Source: an uncultured Pseudoalteromonas sp.
GTDB lineage: Bacteria > Pseudomonadota > Gammaproteobacteria > Enterobacterales > Alteromonadaceae
Length of the DNA stretch: 64,000 nt
NCBI GenBank assembly: GCA_947493455.1
Contig: CANLRB010000005.1
Coordinates: 1-64,000 of the forward strand
Reading direction: 5' to 3'
Shown here: positions 56,562-64,000 of the stretch, piece after piece
Numbering within the stretch: position 1 is the stretch's first letter
Layout: every line of letters starts with the position of its first letter
The notes under the pieces: model-generated
The model's database searches: none
What the model saw: the letters and a program-made list of their open reading frames with translations, nothing else
What the model was told of the DNA's origin: nothing
Program-made: the position numbers and the translations under genes

Positions 56562-56768
56562 CTGGAATACTTTGCCATCGAAAAGCTAACTTAAATACTT
56601 AATTACTCTCTACTCTTTAAAAATTTGAATTCAAAGGCGCATTTATCTAACTTAAACACAGTTCTTTGCTTAATATCAATAAGTAAAATCAATTCAAACG
56701 CATAAGACAGCCACGCTATGTGGCGTGATCTTTGTGTGGCATTAGTGACTTTGTGGGGTAATAGATAG

Positions 56769-57017
56769 CTAGGCGAGTAATTTTTCGCAATTCGCTAGAT
56801 TTGGCCTTCGTTTTAGTTCGAGGTGTTCTTTATAAGATTGTAGCGATTCCAAGTGGCCGACTGCGCCATGAAAGACCTTTGTAAATTTAGTGGTCAGTTT
56901 TAACCAGTTTTCGAGCTCAATGTGTAATCGTATTAGAATTGGTTGCTTGGAGTCGCTTATATAACCGCGTTTGTCTTCACGAATGCAGCGCCCTGTGAGT
57001 TCAACTAGTTTAAGGTA
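56769..57017 (-). pseudogene. 3' fragment of a Y1/RAYT-type transposase
   Basis: 82 codons reading YLKLVELTGRCIREDKRGYI, later HIELENWLKLTTKFTKVFHG and AVGHLESL, then a stop. This is the C-terminal end of the transposases related to REP-associated tyrosine transposases in marine gammaproteobacteria, where '..LLDWTGR..R..KRG.I' recurs. The catalytic N-terminal half is missing, so it is inactive. The rest of 56562-57083 shows no gene. Confidence 0.65.
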
Positions 57018-57083
57018 CTATTGCAGCTAAATAGTCCGCACAGCGTGCAACGGGTTTCCGTTGCACATAGCATTACGCAGCGA

Positions 57084-58157
57084 TCACTGCCCAATCAACT
57101 TGTTCGCGATTTGCATGCCTGTATTTCTTAAAATGCCTGCGGCTTCTGGGAAGCTTGAATTCGATACCACAGAAATTGCTAGCTGATGCTTTGGAAAAAT
57201 CATCATCCAGTTTTGTGTGCTCTCCACACCGCCGTGATGAATAATATAATCTCCTAATTTTTTGTCGTGTGACACTATCCATAAAAAGCCAAAGCCATCT
57301 GTGGGCGATACTTCAAATAGCTTTTTATGCGTCAGTTGCACGAGTGCATTTTTTGCTTGCAACTGATAACGCATATACGCCATTAAATCAGTCATCGATG
57401 ACTTAATATAACCACTGCCACCCCAAAGCGTATTGTTCGCGGTGTGCGATATCGCGATTTGCTGCTCTGTGTTATACCCGCGAGCCAACAGTGGCAATTG
57501 ATTTGGTAACAAGTTTACTCGGGTGTTTTGCATACCCAAATTGTTTTTAAAAAACGTCGCTAACAAGGTATCAAACGGCGTTTTATAAACGGTCTCTAAT
57601 ACATAACAAAGCAACTCAGTGCCTACACTTGAGTAATTAAATTTTCCTTTTTGCTTTGCAATCGGTGCATTGTTTACTTTGTTTATAAACGCAGTACGAG
57701 TGAGGCCATTTGATTCAAGCCCCAAATCAAAATACGAATTCGGTAACCCCGATGAATGAGTGAGTAGCTGTCTTAGCGTGATAGGATTATTGTTTGGGCT
57801 CACCTTGCCGAGCTCATTGTTAAGATACCGATTAATATTGACATCGAGTGCGACGAGGTCATTTTTAAGTGCATTGGCAACTAATAAACCGACCATAGTT
57901 TTACTAACCGAGCCAATTTCATAGATGGTTTGATCGGTTGGTTTATCGCCCTTTGTTTTTGTTAGCTCACCAAAGTGTTGGGTTAAAGCGTGTTCGCCAT
58001 GAATGACGCCAATAGAGGTTGATGTAAAGCGTGCATCACCGAGTAGTTGGGTGGCCTCTTCGCTAACTGTTTGTTTAATTAACCCATCCGATTCTTTCGC
58101 GTTTGCTGTACTTATCACGCAAAGTGACAAAGTAACGACCAACAACCATTTATACAT
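57084..58157 (-). CDS. Serine beta-lactamase-like hydrolase (class C/esterase family)
   Basis: The 357-residue periplasmic protein has a signal peptide (1-20, ending TANA), the catalytic S83-V-S-K86 box, the second motif Y175-S-S (Tyr general base; the usual Asn is Ser) and HHGG near the C-terminus in place of KTG. These changes are common in class C-like esterases and peptidases, so antibiotic hydrolysis should not be assumed. Length suits the AmpC/EstB family. Confidence 0.85.
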   Translation of the reverse strand: MYKWLLVVTLSLCVISTANAKESDGLIKQTVSEEATQLLGDARFTSTSIGVIHGEHALTQHFGELTKTKGDKPTDQTIYEIGSVSKTMVGLLVANALKNDLVALDVNINRYLNNELGKVSPNNNPITLRQLLTHSSGLPNSYFDLGLESNGLTRTAFINKVNNAPIAKQKGKFNYSSVGTELLCYVLETVYKTPFDTLLATFFKNNLGMQNTRVNLLPNQLPLLARGYNTEQQIAISHTANNTLWGGSGYIKSSMTDLMAYMRYQLQAKNALVQLTHKKLFEVSPTDGFGFLWIVSHDKKLGDYIIHHGGVESTQNWMMIFPKHQLAISVVSNSSFPEAAGILRNTGMQIANKLIGQ

Positions 58158-58221
58158 ATGTTTACCTTCCTATTATTATTGATTTTTAAGTACTGGGGTT
58201 GAGTGCGCCACGTCGTGTCGG

Positions 58222-58725
58222 TTAAATATCGCGTTGATAAACTAGGACGGGGCGTTTTTTAAATTCGATTTCTTTGATAAAAGTAAAGTGGCAGCGTGTC
58301 AGCACCTTAATTGAGGGCGTGTTTTGCGGCACAACCAGCGCTGACAGTTTATTGAGGCCAAATGCCTTTTGTGCGTAATTAATTTGCCCGTTAACCACTT
58401 CAGTGGCATAGCCTTGTTTTAAAAATCGAGGAGCCAATCGGTAGTTAATATGGGTGAGAGTTTCACCCGCAACGGTATGACGATTAAACCCACACAGCCC
58501 AATCACGGTTTGCGAGTCAATCAAGTAGATTGGCAAATAGCCAAACCCTGTATTGCGATATGATTCACGGGCCTTGTGCACAAAATCAGCTATTTTATTA
58601 TTTGCTACGACACCTGTTGCCGAATCACGCATCGTGTGCACATCCGTTACGATATGTTGCAGATTACCCACATTTTCGTGCGACATGGTTTTTACAATAA
58701 GTCGCGGCGTCTTGATTAACTGCAT
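58222..58725 (-). CDS. GNAT-family N-acetyltransferase (RimJ/RimL-like)
   Basis: 167 residues with the opening TPRLIVKTMS typical of RimJ/RimL-type GNATs, the strand LIDSQTVIGLCGFNRH, the segment YRLAPRFLKQGYATEVVNGQ (acetyl-CoA loop) and LSALVVPQNTPSIKVL. Substrate unknown. It lies between the beta-lactamase-like gene and another GNAT on the same strand; spacing of about 40-60 bases suggests a loose operon. Confidence 0.85.
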   Translation of the reverse strand: MQLIKTPRLIVKTMSHENVGNLQHIVTDVHTMRDSATGVVANNKIADFVHKARESYRNTGFGYLPIYLIDSQTVIGLCGFNRHTVAGETLTHINYRLAPRFLKQGYATEVVNGQINYAQKAFGLNKLSALVVPQNTPSIKVLTRCHFTFIKEIEFKKRPVLVYQRDI

Positions 58726-58764
58726 TACCTCGGGGTCCTATCCTGTTTATATATTTTTAAATTG

Positions 58765-59196
58765 CTACAAGCTCATATGCAAAATAGGGAACGGTTTACC
58801 CATATCATCAAGCGGCGATCGCGACTTCACACTAAAGCCCATATGTTGGTAAAAGCCAACTGCTAACGGGTTTTGTTCATTTACGTCAACTTTGCTGGCG
58901 CCAAGTTGCTCAATTGCAAAATTGAGTAGCAGCTTGCCAATACCCTGGCCACGCGCTTCATTTAAAATAAACAGCATTTCTATTTTATTATCCGCAACCC
59001 CCACAAAACCTAAAATTGTTCCGTCATCATCTTGTGACTTGCGTAAACACACATTTGGGAACGCTTGTCGCAAAATAATAGGCTTAAAAAATTCAATATC
59101 TTGCTCAGTTATAAAGTCGTGTGTCGCACGTACTGAGTTTTCCCAAACGGCCAACATTTCTTGATAGTCTGCAGGATGCGCATCTACAATTTTCAT
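58765..59196 (-). CDS. GNAT-family N-acetyltransferase
   Basis: 143 residues starting MKIVDAHPADYQEMLAVWE; acetyl-CoA motif ARGQGIGKLLLNFAIEQLG and the family ending NPLAVGFYQHMGFSVKSRS. It resembles YjaB-type acetyltransferases. Substrate unknown. The gap upstream (59197-59468) holds the divergent promoters for this gene and the AraC regulator. Confidence 0.88.
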   Translation of the reverse strand: MKIVDAHPADYQEMLAVWENSVRATHDFITEQDIEFFKPIILRQAFPNVCLRKSQDDDGTILGFVGVADNKIEMLFILNEARGQGIGKLLLNFAIEQLGASKVDVNEQNPLAVGFYQHMGFSVKSRSPLDDMGKPFPILHMSL

Positions 59197-59468
59197 TTCA
59201 TTCTCTTTAAATCGTTGTCAAAAAACGCCGCATTTCACGTTTTCTTGTAAACCCGCATGTATTTAACAATGCGGCCCATACAAAACATGTAGCGAGTAAA
59301 TTTAATAACTAACGTATCGGCGTTTTATGTTAGTTTAACGCCACTTCCAACCTAGTTATTGAACAAATTTAGCGTAATGCAATTTTAATTCGATTTATTG
59401 TATGAAATTGGTAAATTGCGCTTTTTAAAAATTAGTTTTTTTATAATGGGTGTTTAAAATTAATTCTG

Positions 59469-60356
59469 ATGTCAGTGCCTATAAATGTTACTATGGCACT
59501 TGCCAAAAACTTGCCTGACTTTGCCGCCATTTTACCAATGAACAAGCATCTTCCGACCAGCTGGATTAACGAGTATTCGTTCAAACGATTTGAACTCAAT
59601 CTATGTTATTTAGAGCAAACACCGCATGTGCGGGAGTTTCATACGCTGGTTTGTGTAAAACAGGGTTGTGCCACACTCAAACTCGCGAACAACACTCTTT
59701 CGCTCAATGCGAATCAGTCAATGATATTAAAAGCGGGTGAAATACTGTCTCTCACCCCAACCAATATAAACCAACCGGTCAATATCTATTTTCATCATAT
59801 CGACCCAATTGACGTAATGCATGCAAGTGATGGCCAAATATTGCCATCAACCACAGCACTTATTGCACAAGCAGATGTGATCCATCATTACGCCTGTCGT
59901 TTATTTAATTCAATCAATAAAGCGATTAGCCATTCCAATTATATGAACTGGCTGCGCGATTTAGTACACGACTTAAATAACGATATAGCCAGTAACCATT
60001 TGGTACCTGCAAAGCAAATTACTAAAATCACCTCGGTGCGCGATTTTTTATTGAATAATATGGAAAGCCACTACAGCTTAGCGGATATCGCAAACGAATT
60101 TAATGCCGATAAATGGAATTTAAGTAAGTCGATACGTCCAGTGCTTGGCCTATCGCTCCAACAACAAGTGCATGCTGCAAAAATAGCACAAGCTCGGCAT
60201 ATGTTAGCGGCAAATTCCAATACGAGCGATGTCGCCCATCATTTAGGTTATAGTGACCAAAGCCACTTTATTCGCTTTTTTAAACGCTACTCTGGTACTA
60301 CACCTAAAAAGTGGTCGGCCTATGCCTCAACTCGGCAAAAATTAAAGTCATCTTAG
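59469..60356 (+). CDS. AraC-family transcriptional regulator
   Basis: The 295-residue regulator has an N-terminal cupin-like sensor (about 15-150; REFHTLVCVKQGCATL) and a C-terminal double HTH (about 190-290) with AHHLGYSDQSHFIRFFKRYS and TPKKW, the AraC signature. Ligand unknown. It is divergent from the GNAT genes and upstream of an esterase gene; one of these is a reasonable target, by location only. Confidence 0.9.
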   Translation: MSVPINVTMALAKNLPDFAAILPMNKHLPTSWINEYSFKRFELNLCYLEQTPHVREFHTLVCVKQGCATLKLANNTLSLNANQSMILKAGEILSLTPTNINQPVNIYFHHIDPIDVMHASDGQILPSTTALIAQADVIHHYACRLFNSINKAISHSNYMNWLRDLVHDLNNDIASNHLVPAKQITKITSVRDFLLNNMESHYSLADIANEFNADKWNLSKSIRPVLGLSLQQQVHAAKIAQARHMLAANSNTSDVAHHLGYSDQSHFIRFFKRYSGTTPKKWSAYASTRQKLKSS

Positions 60357-60569
60357 GCGCTTACATAAACCATTGTGGTTAAGATGATATAAACGCCATA
60401 AAAATCAGTTCTTGTGTATTTTAAAAACCGCGTCAATTAAAACCGCTACGGCGACATATTTCATGCTTTAAACACCCTCCACATAAATTTTGTTGCAAAT
60501 AAGCGATTGACTTTATTTTGCTTTTTACATTAAGTTTCAGGCGTGACTTATTTACAAAAAGAAAACACC

Positions 60570-61763
60570 ATGCCTTTAAAATCATTACTATTTTTTGCTC
60601 TTATCTCTTTATTGAGTACGCTGTTTAGTACATTAAGCTTTGCCCAACAAACGGCACCAAAAACCGCGCAGAAAACGTTTCAAATTGAGCATACGCTCAG
60701 TTCAAAACAGCTTAACGAACAACGACCAATTACCATTCAACTGCCTCCGAGTTATTTCTCAAACACACAGCAAACTTACCCCGTTGTTTATCGCCTCGAC
60801 GGTAAATCATATTTGCCGCTTGAATCTGCAACGCTTAATAGCTTAGCTGAAGCAGGTTCGGCACCAGAGGTGATCATTGTTGCAATCGAAAACACCGATC
60901 GCGCCCGCGACTTAGCGCCCACCGTTAATCAAGACCCACGCGGTCCTGTTGGTGTGGGTGGCGGTGGCGACCAGTTTTTAAACTTCATTGAGCTGGAACT
61001 TATCCCCTACGTCAATAAACACTACCGCACGCATGACTATAAAGTGCTTGCAGGCGCATCGATTGCGGGGTTATTAACACTGCACGCTATGCAATCACGC
61101 CCAACTCTTTTTCAAGCACATATTGCCTACAGCCCAGCGGTATGGTGGGCTAAGCGCAGTACTGCACAAAACGTTAAAAACTTCGTTAAATCAAACAAGG
61201 AATATGATAATTACTTATACCTCAATATTGGTAACGAAGGCGGCGAAATGCGTGAGGTGTATGAGGATTTTAAAACGACATTAGAGGGAAACCAGCCAAA
61301 CAAATTTAGACTTGTAACAAACACCTACACAAATGTACCGCATGCGTTAACCGAAGAAGCCGGCATATTTAGCGCCTACCACCATTTATTTTTACCAATG
61401 AATATTCCCGCAACGGCCTATCGCGGTTCAACAGATTCAATTGTTGACTATTACAACTTAGTATCTAAACAACATGGTAAAAAAATAACACCGCCCGAGC
61501 CTGCTCTGCGTCAACTTGCATACCACTTCGTATCGAACAACGATATCAATACGGCGACTGATATTTTTAAATACAATATACACATTCACCCAAAATCAGC
61601 CGATGCATACAATGGACTCGCATATGGCTACGAAACAAGCGGCCAATTTAAAAGTGCCTATACGCAAGTTAACTTAGCGTTATCGCTTTCACAAAAAGGC
61701 GATCCTGGCTATGAGGTTTTCTTAAATAGGAAAAAGCGTTTAGAAAGTAAATTAAAGCTGTAA
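60570..61763 (+). CDS. Secreted esterase (alpha/beta hydrolase) with C-terminal TPR
   Basis: About 397 residues. A signal peptide (to about SFAQQ) is followed by a putative-esterase domain of the Fes/esterase D type: YPVVYRLDGKSYLP, nucleophile in AGASIAGLLTLHAM, and a His in NVPHALTEE. The C-terminal 100 residues contain TPR-like helices (PKSADAYNGLAYGYETSGQF). The ATG at 60570 gives a clean signal peptide; the frame is open to 60543. Possible substrates include siderophore or acyl esters; not determined. Confidence 0.85.
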   Translation: MPLKSLLFFALISLLSTLFSTLSFAQQTAPKTAQKTFQIEHTLSSKQLNEQRPITIQLPPSYFSNTQQTYPVVYRLDGKSYLPLESATLNSLAEAGSAPEVIIVAIENTDRARDLAPTVNQDPRGPVGVGGGGDQFLNFIELELIPYVNKHYRTHDYKVLAGASIAGLLTLHAMQSRPTLFQAHIAYSPAVWWAKRSTAQNVKNFVKSNKEYDNYLYLNIGNEGGEMREVYEDFKTTLEGNQPNKFRLVTNTYTNVPHALTEEAGIFSAYHHLFLPMNIPATAYRGSTDSIVDYYNLVSKQHGKKITPPEPALRQLAYHFVSNNDINTATDIFKYNIHIHPKSADAYNGLAYGYETSGQFKSAYTQVNLALSLSQKGDPGYEVFLNRKKRLESKLKL

Positions 61764-61805
61764 GTATAACCGCTTAATTTAGGGACAACTCGTTCACAAA
61801 TTTAA

Positions 61806-61832
61806 AAGGAGGCGCAGCGCCTCCTTATTATT
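61806..61832. terminator. Bidirectional terminator between the esterase and ankyrin genes
   Basis: Ten-base perfect stem AAGGAGGCGC / GCGCCTCCTT around a single A, with A/T-rich flanks on both sides. Confidence 0.8.
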
Positions 61833-61833
61833 T

Positions 61834-63690
61834 TCACAGGGCTTTCTCAACACTCTCGCGGTAAACTTTTGCGAGTTCAGCATGCTTTAGCGCATATTCA
61901 TAGAGCGGCATGCGATTCTCTCCCGCATTAGAGACTTGCATTGGGTCGGCTCCGTGTTTGAGTAAAAGTTCTGTCATAGCGATATTTTTGCTGTATGTCG
62001 CCTTATGCAATGCACTGGTAGACCAACTGTCATCAGTAATATAATTCATATCAACATTGTGGTCGATCAAGCGCTGTACAATTGAACAATTGCCCTTTCG
62101 CACTGCACGAATTAGCGGTGTAGCGCCTGTAACACCTATCGGTGTTGTTGGCATAATGTTTGGGTTGGCACCCTGTTCTAGCAAAAAACTAACCAGTCGC
62201 TCATTTTCTTGATCTATCGCTGCGCAAAGTGCTGTTTGATAGCCAAAATCACTCGGGCACGAAACATCTAAATCAAGATTATACTCGCGCATCCAATTGA
62301 GTATTTTTATTTTGTTGTCGTCAGTTAAATAATACTCTTCAATTAATGCAACTAATATCGGTTCAGCATCAATGCCCATTTTTAGTAATTTTGGAATTTG
62401 TTTATGGTTTTTGGTTTCACTCCATATATTACTAATTGGGTGGTCACGTTCAGATTTATAACTATTTGGCTCAAGACCAAAATCAACAAGTAACTGAGCC
62501 AATTCAAATTCATTCTCACGCAAAAACCAATTAAACAAACTGTGATTACCGGGCACGGTTTCATTTGGGCTCGCACCACATTCTAGTATCGGCTTAACGA
62601 GTTGCGAGCAACCATGTTGGTATGCCATATACAACGGATTGTGTACCAAGGTGAGGCTATCTTTATTTAAGAACTGAATAACCGCCTCTTCGTCACCTTT
62701 TTCCAGTGCCAATGCTAAGTTTTCACCCGGTGATTTAGTGTAAGCATCATGTGGTCGTGTAAAGGGCACCCCGTGTTTTTGTAAAAACACTCTTAATTTG
62801 GGTCGTTGGTTAACGTACCAAAGTAGGCTCGCACCTGAACTATCGGTCGTTGTAATATCAACATCTTGAGACAAGTAATAATTACATACTCGTCTTAACG
62901 CTGCATCTTCTAAAGCGTAGCCAAATTTAAAAGCGCGTTGCAATGCCGATTCCCCATCACTATTTTTGCCATTTATCGCAACGCCAGCCTCAACTAAGAA
63001 TTGATGAATGTTAGTGAGGCAAGTTGCTGCAAGCATTAATAAATTATTACCTTGTTTGTCACAGTAATTATGCGATAGACCAATGTTGAGCAAGTGCTTA
63101 AGTAATTTTAGACTGCCTATTTCACATGCAAGGCTTACAATTTGATCAAGTTCCTCGTCAGTCAAATCAAGTGATGATAAGTCATCGACTTTATTGATTA
63201 AGGAAATAAAATAATCGGCGTCGCGGTAATTAGCAACGCTGCAAAGTAAGGCGCGATTAATCTGTTTTATTCTTCGAACCGCAGATTTTAAAAGTGCGTT
63301 ATTATCACTATTAATTGCAAACATGACGGCTTGCTCTGTATCCGCACCAAGCACAATGTCGTTCACTTTTGACTTTGCGATTCGTTTATTATTATGAAAG
63401 CAACGGACCGTTTGTTCACCAACTTGATCATAATAGATGTCTACGCAAACCAGTTCGGTTGCTAGTTTTTTGATAGTGTTAAAGAACCCTACTTCATCTT
63501 CAATGTCATTGACTTCAAAAAAGTAAGACGCACATCGTCCACGAATATGCGCAACTTCATTAAAAATTAAGGAAGCCGGTAAACTTATTATCTGGCTGAT
63601 TGTCTCTGTGAGTTCAGAGCCTGGCGTTGAGCTATGCAGTAAATTGTCAGCACAATTAAAAAGGTCAATTTGAATGTGAGTTGACGACAT
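61834..63690 (-). CDS. Ankyrin-repeat protein
   Basis: 618 residues, no signal peptide. The N-terminal 150 residues are not recognised; after that come many ankyrin units (for example GNNLLMLAATCLTNIHQFLV, GESALQRAF, LVSFLLEQGANPNIMPTT, GATPLIRAVRKGNCSIVQRL, ALHKATYSKNIAMTELLLKH). Such proteins mediate protein contacts; a partner is not evident. It stands alone between a terminator and the gene cut by the window edge, 76 bases upstream. Confidence 0.85.
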   Translation of the reverse strand: MSSTHIQIDLFNCADNLLHSSTPGSELTETISQIISLPASLIFNEVAHIRGRCASYFFEVNDIEDEVGFFNTIKKLATELVCVDIYYDQVGEQTVRCFHNNKRIAKSKVNDIVLGADTEQAVMFAINSDNNALLKSAVRRIKQINRALLCSVANYRDADYFISLINKVDDLSSLDLTDEELDQIVSLACEIGSLKLLKHLLNIGLSHNYCDKQGNNLLMLAATCLTNIHQFLVEAGVAINGKNSDGESALQRAFKFGYALEDAALRRVCNYYLSQDVDITTTDSSGASLLWYVNQRPKLRVFLQKHGVPFTRPHDAYTKSPGENLALALEKGDEEAVIQFLNKDSLTLVHNPLYMAYQHGCSQLVKPILECGASPNETVPGNHSLFNWFLRENEFELAQLLVDFGLEPNSYKSERDHPISNIWSETKNHKQIPKLLKMGIDAEPILVALIEEYYLTDDNKIKILNWMREYNLDLDVSCPSDFGYQTALCAAIDQENERLVSFLLEQGANPNIMPTTPIGVTGATPLIRAVRKGNCSIVQRLIDHNVDMNYITDDSWSTSALHKATYSKNIAMTELLLKHGADPMQVSNAGENRMPLYEYALKHAELAKVYRESVEKAL

Positions 63691-63766
63691 GTGTCACTTC
63701 CTGTGAAATAAAAATAAACTTAGTTCACAGTCTACTCTCCAAGCCTTTAATATAACAGCAAAATCT

Positions 63767-64000
63767 TTACATACAACTACTTAAAAGCCACTTATCAATA
63801 TCTTTTTGGTATTTAGTCTGCCACTTAGTGGCGGCAATTTTTTCAGGTAATTTTTCAACCACAGAAAAAGCCGACGCATCGGCAATCATTTGTTTCGTCA
63901 GGCTTACGTTCTCAATAAAAGAATAAACACATGGTAAGCGTGACTTAAATGATTGTGTGCCCGCTTTTTTGAGCCAACCACCGCGTCGATTACCACAGTC
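63767..64000 (-). CDS. Partial gene, C-terminal part only
   Basis: The minus-strand frame enters from beyond the window and ends at 63767, giving 77 residues that finish KDIDKWLLSSCM. It contains NRRGGWLKKAGTQSFKS and no recognised domain. Its start lies outside the window, so nothing can be said about its full length or function. Confidence 0.6.
   Translation of the reverse strand, partial: DCGNRRGGWLKKAGTQSFKSRLPCVYSFIENVSLTKQMIADASAFSVVEKLPEKIAATKWQTKYQKDIDKWLLSSCM

Noticed and set aside
57084-58157. True AmpC-type antibiotic resistance gene
   Set aside because: The YxN and KTG motifs are changed to YSS and HHGG, so esterase or peptidase function is as likely; resistance is not claimed.

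Overview
The window looks like a chromosomal segment of a marine gammaproteobacterium of the Alteromonadales, most like Pseudoalteromonas. That placement is inferred from protein character and gene order (MotY of a sodium-driven flagellum beside RNase T, a very acidic FimV/HubP polar protein, the purF-cvpA-dedD-folC-accD-truA-fimV-asd-pdxB-fabB block). It was not tested by a database search.

Positions 1-29763 are ordinary core genome. They hold a Pro-Arg-His tRNA operon, folD, cysS, ppiB, lpxH and miaE, the long minus-strand purF-to-fabB cluster, mnmC, a CBS/secreted-protein pair, motY, rnt, a chemoreceptor, a porin-like gene with two paralogous periplasmic proteins, and ssrA (tmRNA).

Positions 29764-52667 are a genomic island of about 22.9 kb inserted at the 3' end of ssrA. 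A 24-base copy of the tmRNA end (attL 29740-29763, attR 52644-52667) flanks it. It carries an AlpA-like regulator, a tyrosine integrase with a small excisionase, a degenerate copy of the integrase tail, small secreted proteins, zinc-ribbon proteins and a PD-(D/E)XK nuclease with an EVE-like domain. It also holds a 530-base non-coding stretch packed with hairpins in front of a NYN-like RNase gene. Its main cargo is a complete type II-B CRISPR-Cas system: cas9, cas1, cas2, cas4 and an array of 47 repeats and 46 spacers.

The CRISPR parts can be pieced together from sequence. A 13-base perfect anti-repeat lies in the cas9-cas1 gap on the minus strand, with a promoter in front and a hairpin terminator behind, so the tracrRNA is very probably encoded there, antisense to the operon. 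Its complementarity requires the array to be read on the minus strand, towards cas4. A promoter at the far end of the array and a terminator between array and cas4 agree with this. The degenerate repeat, however, sits at the promoter end.

Positions 52668-64000 start with the probable displaced ssrA terminator. Next comes a second accessory patch: an AbiE-like toxin-antitoxin pair behind nine TGTTCA/TGAACA half-sites, two membrane-protein genes, two gene fragments and a dispersed ~50-base repeat. A beta-lactamase-like hydrolase, two GNAT acetyltransferases, an AraC regulator, an esterase, an ankyrin-repeat protein and a gene cut by the window end follow.
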